Assembly: GCF_010015445.1 (NCBI RefSeq)
Contig: NC_053114.1
Coordinates: 16,076,224-16,140,223, forward strand
Source: Perca fluviatilis
Taxonomy: Eukaryota; Chordata; Actinopteri; Perciformes; Percidae
Length of the DNA stretch: 64,000 nt
Reading direction: 5' to 3'
Shown here in pieces: positions 21,505 to 33,644 of this stretch (the first letter of the stretch is position 1; the number at the start of each line of letters is the position of its first letter). Position numbers and translations under genes: made by a program. The notes beneath the pieces were generated by a model, which was not told the origin of the DNA, did no database searches, and saw nothing but the letters and a program-made list of their open reading frames with translations.

Positions 21505-23056
21505 GAATCTCATTTCTCGGTCTTACCCATTACCTTTAGTTTTGCGCGTTCACGTGAGAGTTTTGATTGAGGGGTAGGGCTAAGGGGGAGATGTAGATAC
21601 CCCTTAAAACCAAGCACTTTCGTGAGCTTACTTGAAACCAAGGGGTACCCGGAATACACTGCGCAACCGCAACAATGGCGGCCAGATCAACCAGAGAGTC
21701 CCATAAATTAAAGTATTTTCGGCTTAAATAATTGATTTAAAAATTACGACTCTGGTTGAAAATTACTATACAGTCCTGTACATAACCAACCATGCAACCA
21801 TGTTCTTAATTGAAACGTGTTTTTTAATCGTTCGTTTGCTACGCTAACGTTACATTGCTTATTTGCACAACAGTCCCGCATTTCTCTGCCTTGAATGGAC
21901 TCCATGCATGTCTACAGCGTTAACTAAACTCCATTAGCAGCGAATTTCGTTTGATATCGGTGCATAACACTATTTGCTTTGGAGACATCGATATGTGCTT
22001 TACATATAACGTCCTGTATCACACACAGGGACGCCGGCGGAAACCCTGCAGCCGATTCCCTTTTGGGCTGAAAACGAGCAGAAGTTTCTCAAATCAAAAT
22101 ATGCTGCAAAGCAACTCTGGGAGTGAGTCATGCGTTCATGTTGCAGCCATTCATTATTGTACTGGTGCTGTATTATTGTTATCATTTGCAACTCATTCCT
22201 GTCCATGCACCTGTACATTGTTGTTGGTTATGATACAGGACACTAATGAAAGAAATGGGGTTGGAGGGAAAGGTTACTGGCCAACAGGCATCAAAGACAA
22301 TTTCAGAATAGCTGTAGTTTTTTTTTTTTGTTTGTGGTCTTGTGTGTCTTTTTGGAGTTGTATACATTTGAGTGCCTTCTTTTTTTATATGTGTGTGACA
22401 TCTAAGTTATGGTTCTAATTAGTGCTGTCAGTTAAACGCGTTAACGGCGTTAACGCAAACCCATTTTAACGGCGTAAATTTTTTTTTAGCGCGAGATTAA
22501 CGATCTTTTTGGCCCAGCAAACTTTGTCGTTTTTTCACATGCTGTTGCAACAACTAGTAACGCTAGAAAAACTACAACACCACACCGGATCTAGCTAGAC
22601 CGGAAACAAAACAACATGCACGCTGCACACACTTGTTTGCACTTGCTTGCGAGCCGGCTAAAGAGTAGTACATACCTGCAAACTAGTCGCTTTTCGACGA
22701 AAATCGCTGAGACCCCGGTGCTAATACGGCACCGGTGCCTTAACGATTTCGTACATAAAAGAACTATAAAATACATACATGCATATGACACGGTTGTCAA
22801 AACCCACGCAAATCGACGTACACACACTTGCAGACGGCATCTTGGAAGTTTGTGATCGATGCTCGTCGCCTTTGGTGACGTAGCAGCCAGCTAGCGGCGC
22901 TGTATGATGACGTAACCGTAACCGAGTGGTGTCTCATTTCATAGGGGTAGGTTTTCACCCCTAGCCCTTGTCCCTCGAAACAGAGTGGTAAGGGCTAGGG
23001 GTGAAAACATAAAGACGAAGGGGTAGGGTAAGGGGTATGACAGAGAAATGAGATTC
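21505..23056. mobile_element. DNA-transposon relic with GAATCTCATTTCTC inverted ends
   Basis: The left end is GAATCTCATTTCTCGGTCTTA. The right end is the reverse complement with few changes (TATGACAGAGAAATGAGATTC). A second inverted level (GGGGTAGGGCTAAGGGG... and AAGGGCTAGGGGTGAAAAC) lies inside both ends. The interior has short frames but no recognised transposase. A TAAACGCGTTAACGGCG-type repeat is embedded near 22420-22540. The family is not named. Confidence 0.55.
22420..22540. repeat. TTAACGGCGTTAACG repeat fragment (hAT-like MITE end)
   Basis: It reads TAGTGCTGTCAGTTAAACGCG then a TTAACGGCG tandem/inverted stretch. This is a wording I associate with abundant teleost hAT MITE ends. It lies inside the 21505-23056 element, and the opposite end is not seen. 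Confidence 0.5.
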
Positions 23057-24600
23057 CCCCCACCATACCACCTTTAAAACCACTCAAAAGCTCCCACCAG
23101 CCTCCCCCCCCCACTGAGCCAGATAGAGTAGAAGGAAGAAAACACAGCCCCATCAGGCCAAACCACTACCTCTTTCAGCCAAAATAGCAGCTCTGAGAGA
23201 GTGAGTGCAGGCAAAGGACAGACTTGGACGGGGAAAGGAAAGGGGGGCAGGGCAACGGGGGGAGGGTCAATCACTCTGTGGGAGGCAGAGAATGAGGGAG
23301 CACAAACATAGTACTGGTGTTGGCCCTGAGCCATGTTTGTGTCACTAACAGAAGTAGCCTTGTCTATCTCTCCCCCCTGCCCCAACACCCTGCCTTGCAC
23401 TCACTCTCTCCCAGTTTGCTTGGAAACAGAGTCAAGGGGTGACTGGCTGGATGCTTGGTAACAGAAAAAAAGGGTTGCAATAGAGAGGAGAACAGGGGTG
23501 AATCTGACACAGCTCAGGGCTGGAGCAAAAATCAAAAACAGGAGAGAGAGAGGGGGCGGGGGGGAGAAGCCACTCAATAGCAGGGACTGTGCTTTGGGGA
23601 ATGTTGATGAGGCAGGGACCCTTTTCTGTTCAGTTCCTCCAAGTGAACCAACAAGCAGCACTGGGGATGTGTGGGCGATTTGTACTCAGCATGCCCGCAG
23701 AGCGACTGAGCGCGAGCTGCTTTGAAGATTAGGTGTTTGCATTATTTCACATGCACGACAGAAAAAAAAGAGGGCAGTTTTTCAGACCCAGCAGAACCCG
23801 TTAGCGCTGGTGATACATCTTTAAATTAAATAAGCTGAATGTGGTTTCGATCAAAGGAAGGAAAATTGAGAGAGAGAGTCTAAGATTTCACTCGGACAGC
23901 ACCGCGGGAGAGAAGCCAACTCTATTCCCAAAGGGCAGCCTCGCAAAAAAAAGAAGAAAGAAAGAGCTTTACGTTATGAGGCATGTTGTTATATCTCTGT
24001 GCAACAAACTCCCGTCTGCATTCTCCGGAGCAAAAAAAAAAAACCAAATCAACTGCCAGCCAACTACTATTCTTGTTGGCAATACTATGCAGCATGTGGG
24101 CTGTTAAAGCACACATTAGTACCACCACCAGCTCCTGAGGCATTCAGGGCAATCCAATTACATGTAGAAGGCAAAATATGTATGATAATGACAGCAAGAT
24201 GATTACTTTTTAAACCACAGTGGATTCACTTAAGACAGAGGCTTCACTAAAAAGCAATACCTCTTTGATGTCCTCATGCAACCACACTGGCTTTGTATAT
24301 CAAAGCACAAAACCAACTATCCCATATATTTGTAGCTTATTTTCTTTTAAAATACAGGACTCATTTGTTTGACAAGGAAGAGATTTACTAAACAGTGGGG
24401 GTAGGGGAAAGGGATTCACGTAAGAATTGAGACTCTTATCCTCTACGATTAAGGATTCACATTCCCAAAATCCACTGATTTACAATCCGCACACTTTTCT
24501 CTCTCCTATTTGCTTGGTCAACACAGTGATCATCAAGACCAGAGAGCCTCCCAAAAGATTCTCATCACCACTAAACATCACGTTACACCACTCCACTTAC

Positions 24601-24826
24601 CGTCTTCAGTTTCCTGCCACACAATGCCTTCGAGGTTGACACTTGTGCCGGGCTCGCAGGGCCCCAAGCACTCTGGTTCGGTAGCCAGGGCCACATCAGA
24701 TGTGTTCACGGCCACGGAGCGCGTGCGCACCATTATCTGCTCACACGGCGAGGAAATCTCACTGTTGCCCACTGTGGCCAGGAGGTGGAGGGGGGGAGGA
24801 GCTGGCGTGGAGACAGGAGATTCCAT
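24601..24826 (-). CDS. znf609: znf609 coding exon (MESPVSTP...CEQIMVRTRSV)
   Basis: A 226-nt exon for residues 254-329, entering in phase 0 after a CTTTCTTCACAG acceptor (ending 24827) and leaving in phase 1 at GACG|GTAAGT (24601/24600). It encodes MESPVSTPAPPPLHLLATVG, then NSEISSPCEQIMVRTRSV, then DVALATEPECLGPCEPGTSV and NLEGIVWQETEDG. From memory the human exon is nearly identical. The block is unusually well conserved for a protein that is mostly disordered, so it probably forms part of a protein-interaction surface together with the next exon; that is inferred. Confidence 0.96.
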
Positions 24827-24849
24827 CTGTGAAGAAAGAAGTGGGGGGT

Positions 24850-24872
24850 TGAGAGAGAGAGAGAGAGAGGGG
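24850..24872. repeat. GA microsatellite next to the acceptor
   Basis: A GAGAGAGA run just upstream of the exon acceptor at 24827. On the mRNA strand it is a CT-rich tract that could act as an extended polypyrimidine tract. Confidence 0.7.
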
Positions 24873-27179
24873 GGGAAACACATGAGACACTTTACAGAAC
24901 CACTGTACAAACACATACAGAGCAGATGTGAAGATACAGCCAATGGATGCAACAATAAGGGCATGTTACCAAAGATATCTGAGCGCATGAAAGTCATCCT
25001 GGTATGCCAGTGGCCATTGAAAGCAATCTTAAAATCAGTAAAAGAGTGATACAGTATATTACTGTTGTAATATACTTTTTGTCTTTCCTCAACCTTAAAG
25101 GTGATTAGCAGGCAGGGAAGGCAGGTAGGGACATGTGAACTGCTTTGACTGCCACTGTGGAAGGACAGGATTAGTTATGCAGGATTGGTCAAACAATCCC
25201 TCCTCCAGTTTTCCTCCTTCGCACACCGCCGAGCGAGATCCCTGACACCAAATCATCTCACAGGCCGATCGCTCATTAATTCCCTCAATTATATAGCTAG
25301 TTGTGGTAAGGGAGCAGGCTGCTGAGGGTCAGTAATTGATTCCACCTGTTCTGACACCCGGTGACAGCAATGAAGAGACGGGGGGGGTGCCTACGTGGAA
25401 AACGAAAATGAAAAGGACAGAAACGGTGAGAGCAACTGCGGGGAAGCACACAAGAGACAACTGGAGGTAGATAAGTGTGTAGGCGGAAAAGAGACCGAGA
25501 GAGGGAGACTAATGGTGATTTAAGGGCCACGGTGACACCAGGCTTAGTGCTCCTTATTCAAGGCGGTCGACATTAAAGTGCTCCAAATTATTAGCGCGGA
25601 ACTGCAGGAGGAATGCCACGCCGCAGCCAACACCACACATTTATTAATTGGGCATAAACCACTCGGTGCTCGGCAAAACGCTGCCAACGCTGGATCCAAT
25701 TAGACTTTGAAGACAAAATAACAACGTTGGATTATAAGCCTGCATACCCTTTAAATAATTGTTTTAAATTGACTTACTGTTTCAAACAGAGTATGATGTG
25801 GAGAACTAACACTGCTTATCGCAGCATATATCAAAGTTACTGCTTAATTCTTTTAATTGCAATCTTGCAAGACTGAGTAACACTTTGCAAGTATGGCAAA
25901 GGCTTGTTATAATAACCTACCAGATAAAAGCATAAACTGTGCTAGGATGATGGAGCATTTAAATACTTTTTTTTTTTTTACTGTTGTGACTCCATTTAAG
26001 ACGTACTTTTAGAATATATGATTCTGAATACATTTTGCTCGAGGTGAACAATATGTTTCGATCAAATTTTAATTAATTTGTTTTGAGGTTAATAAAAAAA
26101 TAAAAAAAATAAATGCTGTGATTGATGAGGACTTCAAAAACCAAACTATTTGAATGCAATAACGCCATGAATTATGCCGTGGGAGACATTTCAGATCAAT
26201 CACTGAATGAGGAATCTGAATTCGTGATGAACCGAGTGCTTGGAAAACCAAACATTAGTCCCTGATGAAATATAATATTAGCTCAAGACTCGTCATCACA
26301 GAAGCTTCATATTTCATGGGTTTTCAGAAATGAGCCCATTTCTCCCGGTGCCCAGAGGAAGAGCAATTTAATGCATGTGCAGAGCGCGACTGAGAGGGAG
26401 GCCTAACGACACAGTAATCACCGTGTGTCACTTTCTGATGCATGATGTGGCCAAGCTGCAGACCGGTTGAGTGAACGAGACAGGACAGGTAATCACCCGA
26501 GCTGTCACCACACACTGTTCCTGGGCCGTATGGAGACACACAGAGCCGCAGACACGACCACACAATGAACCCTCCTCCAGAGTGACAGCCAACAGGGAAA
26601 GATGCAAACAGGTTCGTGCAGAGCCTCTTCTAAATTGACTCAACTCCTCAAACTGATTGTGTCAACATTTTGGGATTGACATTTTGGGGATTTGTGACCA
26701 AGGTTAGGGGGGGACTTAATAATGGCGTGGAAATAACCTTTCCTTAATGAAATTGGTAGGTTAAGTAGCAGGCTCATATTATTAGATTCACAATATCAAT
26801 TTCCTGGAGCTGATAGTGTGCCTTACTTATTAATAAATTCAGAGGCCCAGGTGTATTCAGTGCTCATGTTAAGGGTTGTTGACTTTGTTGATCTGATGAC
26901 AAAGAGCCTACATCTGTTTTCCTACTTGACTTTTGCTGAAAATTGTCAAGACGACGACGACCTCCAGTTTTCCACCACAAACAACAAAACTTGCACAAGG
27001 ACGTCTTTGACTAACACTGTTTGGGTTGCCGTCTGCTGTGCTTGACCTAGCCACTGATGCAGAATCAGGGTAAGGCCCAAACAGCCCCTTGCAGCCAGCA
27101 ATACATTTCTCTTCTTTAGCCATTACTATTTTTTACGGCATGTGCACACTTTACATTAAAGAGGGGCCGTAGCCTCGAA

Positions 27180-27475
27180 TAGGACTGCAACTACCTATTA
27201 TTTTCATTTTTTCTTCGATTAATGGTTTGGTCTATAAAATGTGAAAAATGGCTAATGTCTTGTCCAACCAACAGTCCAGTACTCCAAGATATGTAGTTTA
27301 CAATGACAAAATAGAGAAAACTGGCAAATACTGACATTAGAGAAGCTAAATACAATTTCTTTGCATTTTTACTTAAAGAAATGACTGAAATAATTGATCT
27401 CTTATCACTTAAAATAGTGGCAGATTAATTTTGGCAATTGACTATTCGATTAATCAAATAATTATTGCAACTCTA
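27180..27475 (+). mobile_element. hAT-like MITE of the TGCAACTA...TTGCAACTC family, copy A
   Basis: A 296-bp element starting TAGGACTGCAACTACC and ending ATTATTGCAACTCTA. The inner parts show TTCGATTAATG and TTCGATTAATC inverted motifs. Flanks GCCTCGAA and GCCTAGAC agree in 6 of 8 positions, consistent with an old 8-bp hAT target duplication. Internal wording (GGTCTATAAAATGTGAAAAATGG) recurs in other copies. Confidence 0.7.
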
Positions 27476-28676
27476 GCCTAGACACTTAAAGACCCAATTT
27501 CCACAAACAAATACATCTGCGATAACCAGGTCATTACTGATGACTTATGACCCCAATTTAAAATGGCAGGAAGCTTATAACACTTGGATGCAGTGATGTA
27601 TGAAGTGTCATGGCAGAGTGTAGTTCAAGGACTCGTATGAGAAGCCTTTCAACTCTCCAATTATTTTGTTTTAAAAAAAAACACTGAATGCTGGCGATTC
27701 CCAGAAGAATTCCATCCAATTTTTATTATACCAGAGTTTAATCATTTCTATGAATCAAATCTTAATGAATGTTACAGCTCAATCTAACCTTTCCTGGATT
27801 AGCTTTGACTTTATTTTTTCCACTTAAATCCTGTTGGCAATTAAGCCAAAAAGACAGGATAATTATTATCAAGTGATAAGCCAGTCTAATGCCACTGCAC
27901 ACTAAAAGAAACATTCACTATGTAAAGGGTACAAAATTAATTAAAATAGGATCACAACAGAAATGGGACCAGTTTACAATGTGCATGAACAGTGGAGCTC
28001 TATTTCCAAGTTCTATCAATGGATGAGTGAACAAAAGGACTTTCACTCTGGGGTTGCAGAATGTAAACCCACACAGTGAAATGCCTGACGTCGTGTCCAG
28101 GGTTTTCGAAAAAAAAAAACCCACATGCAACTGAACTACACAACTTGTCAGATTACACAAGGCTCTACTCGATGCTCAGTCGATGCCAAATTCCATGATT
28201 TCTTCCCTCCTTGCAAGACTATACAAATGGATTTTGAAATTGCCGCCCCCCCCTCCCCCCAAACCACACTGGTGAATGTCACGCAAACCTTTTTTTCACT
28301 GAAACCCCATGCTGAGTCCTTGAGAAAAGCCACCATGGCAAGAATAATGTTTAACTGACAGACAAAAACCCTATCAATCTGCGAGCGTACCTCACAGTGC
28401 TGACGACGGGGGAACCCTGCCTGGATTTCCAGTGATCACACAATAACTCACCCGTGGCAGACAAGACGATTGCTGCACTTTTTTTTTTTTTACTGGACAC
28501 ATTAACTTCAGCTTCAACTTGTTTATTAGAGTTGGGATTAAGAAACGGAGCACTGAGCTTGGGCGAGGATTACGAAAGGATTACACTGCAGTGTCATACG
28601 GAGACACCTGTCTTGGCTGTACTTGTGTGGGCGGTGAGGAGCTAGAATATAGTTGACCAAATGATGCATTGTGCAC

Positions 28677-29115
28677 TACGGCTGTTGGATGTCGAATATA
28701 ATTTGAATAGTAAAAAAAAAAAAATCATCTATTCTAATCGAATGCTGAATTTACTATTCGAAGGTGTATTTTTTTTTTTTCACAAATGTGTTGGCTTAAG
28801 TGGTTAATCTTGCTCTTCACGCCTTGGTCAAACCGCATGTAATAAAAAAAAAATGCTTTTGTCACGTCACATCTGATGAACAATAAGTTAGCAACATAAG
28901 GCATTGTGAGATCTTAGGGCACGGAGCTACAGTAAAGATGGAGTAGCAGAGAGGGAGTAACAGGCTGCGGCTAGAAATCAAAAGGAGGATGGCAAATACT
29001 GTTCCAACAGGAATTGTTACTCCATTTATGGCATAATGTTTTGGCTGTGCTTTCTAACATGCTGGCATTGTGCTAACCGAACACATTAGCTTTTACAACA
29101 GAGCCGCTGTACACT
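28677..29115 (+). repeat. TAGGGCTGTTGG dispersed repeat, copy 2
   Basis: It starts TACGGCTGTTGGATGTCGAA and shares several blocks in order with 2106-2790. These include CATCTGATGAACAATAAG, AAGGCATTGTGAG, GTTTTGGCTGTGCTTTCTAA and TTTTACAACAGAGC. The right boundary is approximate. Confidence 0.6.
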
Positions 29116-29924
29116 TGTTAGATAATGTTTCATTACAAGGTTACTCTGGGTGGTTTGCATTTGTCACTGTGTGCATGTGGTGGGAAATGAATGCCAACAA
29201 AACGGTGTGCAAGAGATGCAATGCCCCGTGACGTAGGTGCCCCTTCTAGGCTACTGTTTGAAGTCCCTCTAGTGGACAGAACGTATAACAACCACCACAG
29301 GTTGATAGTGCCACTGGCAATGCCAATGACATGCTTCAACAGCTATTACTCCACTACTCTAAGTACTATTAAACTTGACAAAATTAAGACGTGGAAAATG
29401 ACCATTAACGTCACAAACAGTAGGGCTGTGTATTGGCAAGAATCTGGCGATACGATACGTATCACGATACATGGGTCACGATTCAATATATTGCAATATA
29501 TTTCGAAACTGTTCGTAAGGCGATATATTGGGATTTTTTTAAAGTATAATTTTAGAAAAACGAATATTTAAAAAAAAGAAGATTACTTTAGGTAAACAAT
29601 AATTCTGTACACAGAAAATCTAACAGAGTTTGGGATGGTGGTTCACAGGATCTTAGTGAGTAGGGATGCACCGAAATGAAAATTGTTGGCCGAAACCGAA
29701 AAAGAGGAAACCAAGACCGAAAACCGAAACACCGAAAGAAATTATGCCAATTATTAGTACCATTGCACGTATGGCTATGAGTGTGTACTAACTTTACTAA
29801 AATCAAGGCATTGCAATTGTATAAATTAATATTAAAGTTTAATTAAAAAATATCTAGCAGAAATATGGCTACAATCCGATAGTTACATACAGTATATAGT
29901 AGCCTAAGAACAGAATAGCTTACC

Positions 29925-29944
29925 TATTATTATTATTATTATTT
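29925..29944. repeat. ATT trinucleotide microsatellite
   Basis: A run of TTA/ATT units inside the nested hAT element. Confidence 0.8.
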
Positions 29945-30001
29945 GAGGCACTTTCTTTCACGATTTCACTGAACATATCAGACAACGAGGGTGCATGCCC
30001 C

Positions 30002-30370
30002 TCATCTGGTGCAGAGAGAAGAGTCTTTTTTTCTGCGCTCTGATCTCCTCTCTGCGCGCTGCTCCGTCTTGCTCCGTCTCGCGCTACGCCGGTTCTCCTC
30101 GCAATGCATCGCGGCCTGGATCATTTCTCGTGCACCCTGCTTTATTTCCGCATCCAAGTAATGGTCTTTATAACGCGGATCAAGTACAGTCGCGATGAAG
30201 TGCAGAGGATCCGAACAGATCTCAGTGAAATGTGTGATGACAGACTCTAAGAGCGTACTTTTCATTGTTTTCACTCCGTGGTCCGTCTCTTTGCTTAGGA
30301 GACGCTTTCCAGGTGGAACGGATTGGGTACTGACACACTTGCAGGTCGCGGTTTCTGTTTGCGTCATCAC
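30002..30370 (-). pseudogene. hAT transposase fragment
   Basis: A 122-codon frame with HFTEICSDPLHFIATVLDPR followed by YKDHYLDAEIKQ. The LDPRYKD motif is typical of the hAT/ZBED-type transposase region that precedes the C-terminal dimerisation domain. The N-terminal finger and most of the catalytic region are missing, so it is a remnant left by internal deletion. Confidence 0.8.
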
Positions 30371-31751
30371 AACATTTTGCCCGTATTGTTTTGGTGATAA
30401 AAGTATTTCGGCGGCTGAATATTCGGTGCATCCCTATTAGTGAGCTAATGTTTATATGCTAAAGTAGGTCAAAGGTCAGCCATAGCTACACTGTTAGCTT
30501 CTAGCAAAAAGTCAGGCACTGTTAGGCAAGGACACTAGTGGTGCGTCTCAGCATAGCCATCTAGCAGTAGGAGGTTTAAACACAACATAAACGTGAACCA
30601 CTGTCTTACATGAATATTTTTTTATTGAAAAAAAAACAAAAAAAAAACATATTGCCTTTTTGAAAATCAGTATTGCAAAATAAAATATTGCGATATTCCA
30701 GTGTATCGATTTTTTCTTACACCCCTAACAAACAATGATCTGGAAATAAAAATAATCTTGTTAGATCATGCATCACAAATACTGGGTAGTAAAAGAGATG
30801 AAAACAGAAGGAAATCTAAGGGAGTCAAACGCCTAATTGTTGTTATCATGGATCATAAGATAGAGGTAAACCCATTGTAGTGTTTAACCAGTTAAAAGTA
30901 TCTACGCACTGGATTCAAAATCATGCGACGGTGTGATGTTTAATGCGGATATTATTGTTTCCAGCTTTCAATATTAACAACAGAGCTGTCCCACACAAAC
31001 CTCATGTTTGACACGGGATAATGAAGGCCTGTTCGTGGTCATGGTTTACCCTTTCATATGAGACTGCTTTCACAGGTCACAGAGAATCATGTCTGCAACA
31101 GCAGTTCAATACACATCACTGCTAAACCATATAATCACATTTCTTCCTGGTGCTTTTTCTGCATTAGCAGCTATAAAATAAGCACCATAAGCAATTTCCC
31201 TTTCTCACAAGCCGATGCTGTGTGCCCACTTGTGCTTTATTTCTCGATCAAAATGCAGCTTAAACGGCAATAACATTAAGAGAGATACCCATGCCTGATT
31301 TGAGTCTGTGTAACCCTTTCCTACCAAAGTCGAGACCTGCATTTCACCCGCGTGGCGAGTAGGTCCTGAGGTCAGATCAAATAACGCACACTGGGGCATT
31401 TGGATTAACCGCAGATGTGGCTTTATCTTCTCAGTCTCTATTCATCTTTAAAATAGTGCTTTATGGGTCATTTATTTCTATTGAAGAGCATGCATTGTAC
31501 AAAAGAGCGGCTACAGTATTCAATATCAGAGAAACATAACGTTAGGTAAATAACTTAGATTAAGCCAACAAGACAGTGAAATTTAAATAATCCACAACAA
31601 TAACAACGTACACATGTAAAGGTAATCCACCTGGAGGGCAATGGAGCATGTGGTTCATTCACATGGCCCGTTACTTCTGTTGCATTAGGAAGCGACAAAT
31701 GAGGAAAATGTATATGTTACACTTTTAGTGCCGCTACTTAGAATTTAAAAG

Positions 31752-32065
31752 TAGAGCTGCAACAATTCATCGATTAGTTATTAGTCAACTATTAAATTAA
31801 TCGCAGACTATTTTGATAATCGATTAATCGTTTGAGTCGGTTATAATTTTATAATAAAAAGTAAAATGTTCTACGATTCCAGCTTCTTAAATGTGAATAT
31901 TTTCTAGTTTCTTCACTCATCTATGACAGTAAACTTAATATCTTTGAGTTGTGGATAAAAACTGACATTTTTCCCCATTTTCTGACATTTTATAGACCAA
32001 ACAACTAATTGATTAATCAACAAAATAATTGACAGATTATTATTAATGAAAATAACAATCGTTTA
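31752..32065. mobile_element. TAATC-rich hAT-like MITE, copy B
   Basis: It starts TAGAGCTGCAACAATTCATC and contains GATAATCGATTAATCG. The middle has TGACATTTTATAGACCAAAC and the right end AATTGATTAATCAACAAAAT. It is the same family as 27180-27475, with the last bases of the right terminus altered. Confidence 0.65.
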
Positions 32066-33644
32066 CTTATGTGCAGTATAAACATTTGATAAATGGTTTA
32101 TAACACCATAATATAGATGAACATAGCTATAAGGACATTTTCAAGTGTTTACAGTATTTATCAACAGTTATAACATCGCCTATGAAGACATATCCTATAT
32201 TATTACAATAGTGTTATACTATATTGTCATTTGTTATCTATTTATACACCAGCCTCCACGTGTGGGTGCCCACAGGAGGAGTCAAAGGTGTTGGCAAATA
32301 CAATAAACACTTATATCTGCTTATAAGTACATTATGGTGTTTATTAAATGTTTATATACTGCTTATGAATTCTAAATGTGGGACTCAAAGTAAAGTGGTG
32401 CCCATTCATCTGACTTGTTGTCATGACTGACATATAAATTTGTATGCTATTGTGAATGCTGTCAAACAAGAAAAAAAAAAAAAAAGTCTGAAAATGGGTT
32501 ATGCAAATAGGGTTTCAATTGAATTGTAACAACCTGAATGGAAATCTAATCAATAATAATATTCTGACATATTTAAAGTTTGCCAACCCCAGTCTGAAGA
32601 GACTATGATTGATCTCTATTGGCCCCTGTTGATTGTTTAACCATTGAACAGCATAGATTTTCAAGCCTGATAAAGGCCTGGGAAATTCAACACCATTTCC
32701 AACATCAAAAGTGAGAAACATCTGTCTTGAAAAGACAAAATGTAATTCTTCCTGACATAGGGGCCATTATTAACTAAAAAGGAGTCCTTGCTGAAGTGCC
32801 ATTAGTTGGCTGAGTTGAGTGTTCCCGCTTCAATTATGTAATTCGTTTTGACACTGGGGGGCAAACCCTGTGAACATCTTTGGTGAGTTACTGAGGTCAA
32901 AGGTTGGTGGAGATTACACTTCTCGCTGACTTCGGTAGGTGCCTCTTTCAGCACCGCATGACACCCAGTGAAGAAACGAAGACAAAAGGGCTCCTTTATT
33001 TGGCTGTCATGGAAACAGTGTGGGGACTTGTAATCTGTACTACGTTGTTGAATCCACGTAATTAATTTAAGTTCTAACCAATCACGACAACGCCAATGCA
33101 GAGTCTGATTATCAGCGTACAATCAGCTTTTAAAAGTGAGCCATACTTTTGAAGTAACATGGTTAGTTATTATTAGCATTAAGCTACAATTGAAAGCAAA
33201 TGCACGAGCCTGGTTTAATTTAACTACTACAATCAGCCAGGAGACAGACGAAAGGAGAAATAAAGTGGCTGGATTCAAGTAGTGAAAGCCTACCCGATTG
33301 TTTTCAAACACTGCACACTGGCCTAATTCCCTTTACTACACTGGCATTCTCTTTGAAGCTCAGCATAATCACAGAAACTGAAAGAGAAAACAGGAACACC
33401 TGACATCTATTGTAGACCACCAGCTGGCAAAAAGCACTCCGTTTCTAGGCAACTCTTCTCATGCTTAGCCAATTGTGCTTTCGCGAAAAGCATAACCACA
33501 CACAAATAACACAGAAAACTAAGCTGTGATGAAGTTGGTCACCCATGACCTACAATCTCGCTGGAGCCATAATAAGTGAACCAGGATCTCACAATTATTG
33601 TTAAAAAAAAAAAAGAAAGAAGAAGCTGATTGCCATATGACTCT

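Larger units (their letters stand above)
10657..24600 (-). other. znf609: znf609 intron (13.9 kb)
   Basis: Intron from donor G|GTAAGT (24601/24600) to the acceptor at 10657. It holds a possible MITE at 12545-12790 and a TAATC-type repeat at 15335-15500. A composite hAT relic with a BED-finger remnant lies at about 15925-17445, with an inserted element at 16186-16654. There is an unexplained open frame at 19747-20115 and an inverted-repeat element at 21505-23056. The stretches 10660-12540, 12800-15330, 17450-19740, 20120-21500 and 23060-24600 show only simple repeats, homopolymers and unique sequence, some of it possibly regulatory (14150-14650). Confidence 0.75.
29661..30436 (-). mobile_element. 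nested hAT deletion derivative with transposase remnant
   Basis: A 776-bp element with perfect 15-bp ends (TAGGGATGCACCGAA and its reverse complement) and a perfect 8-bp target duplication, TTAGTGAG, at 29653-29660 and 30437-30444. It retains part of a hAT transposase on the minus strand. Both the ends and the perfect duplication show it is younger than the element it entered. Confidence 0.93.
29421..30727. mobile_element. outer hAT-like MITE (host of a nested insertion)
   Basis: It starts TAGGGCTGTGTATTGGCAAG and ends with TCTTACACCCCTA. Flanks ACAAACAG (29413-29420) and ACAAACAA (30728-30735) match at 7 of 8 positions, an 8-bp target duplication as in hAT elements. Its interior is split by a second hAT element at 29661-30436. 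Without that insert it is about 520 bp, with GCGATA-type subterminal motifs on both sides. Confidence 0.8.

Noticed and set aside
29191..29571. 126-codon plus-strand frame
   Set aside because: It runs from unique DNA into the left end of the outer hAT element, so it is a chance frame.
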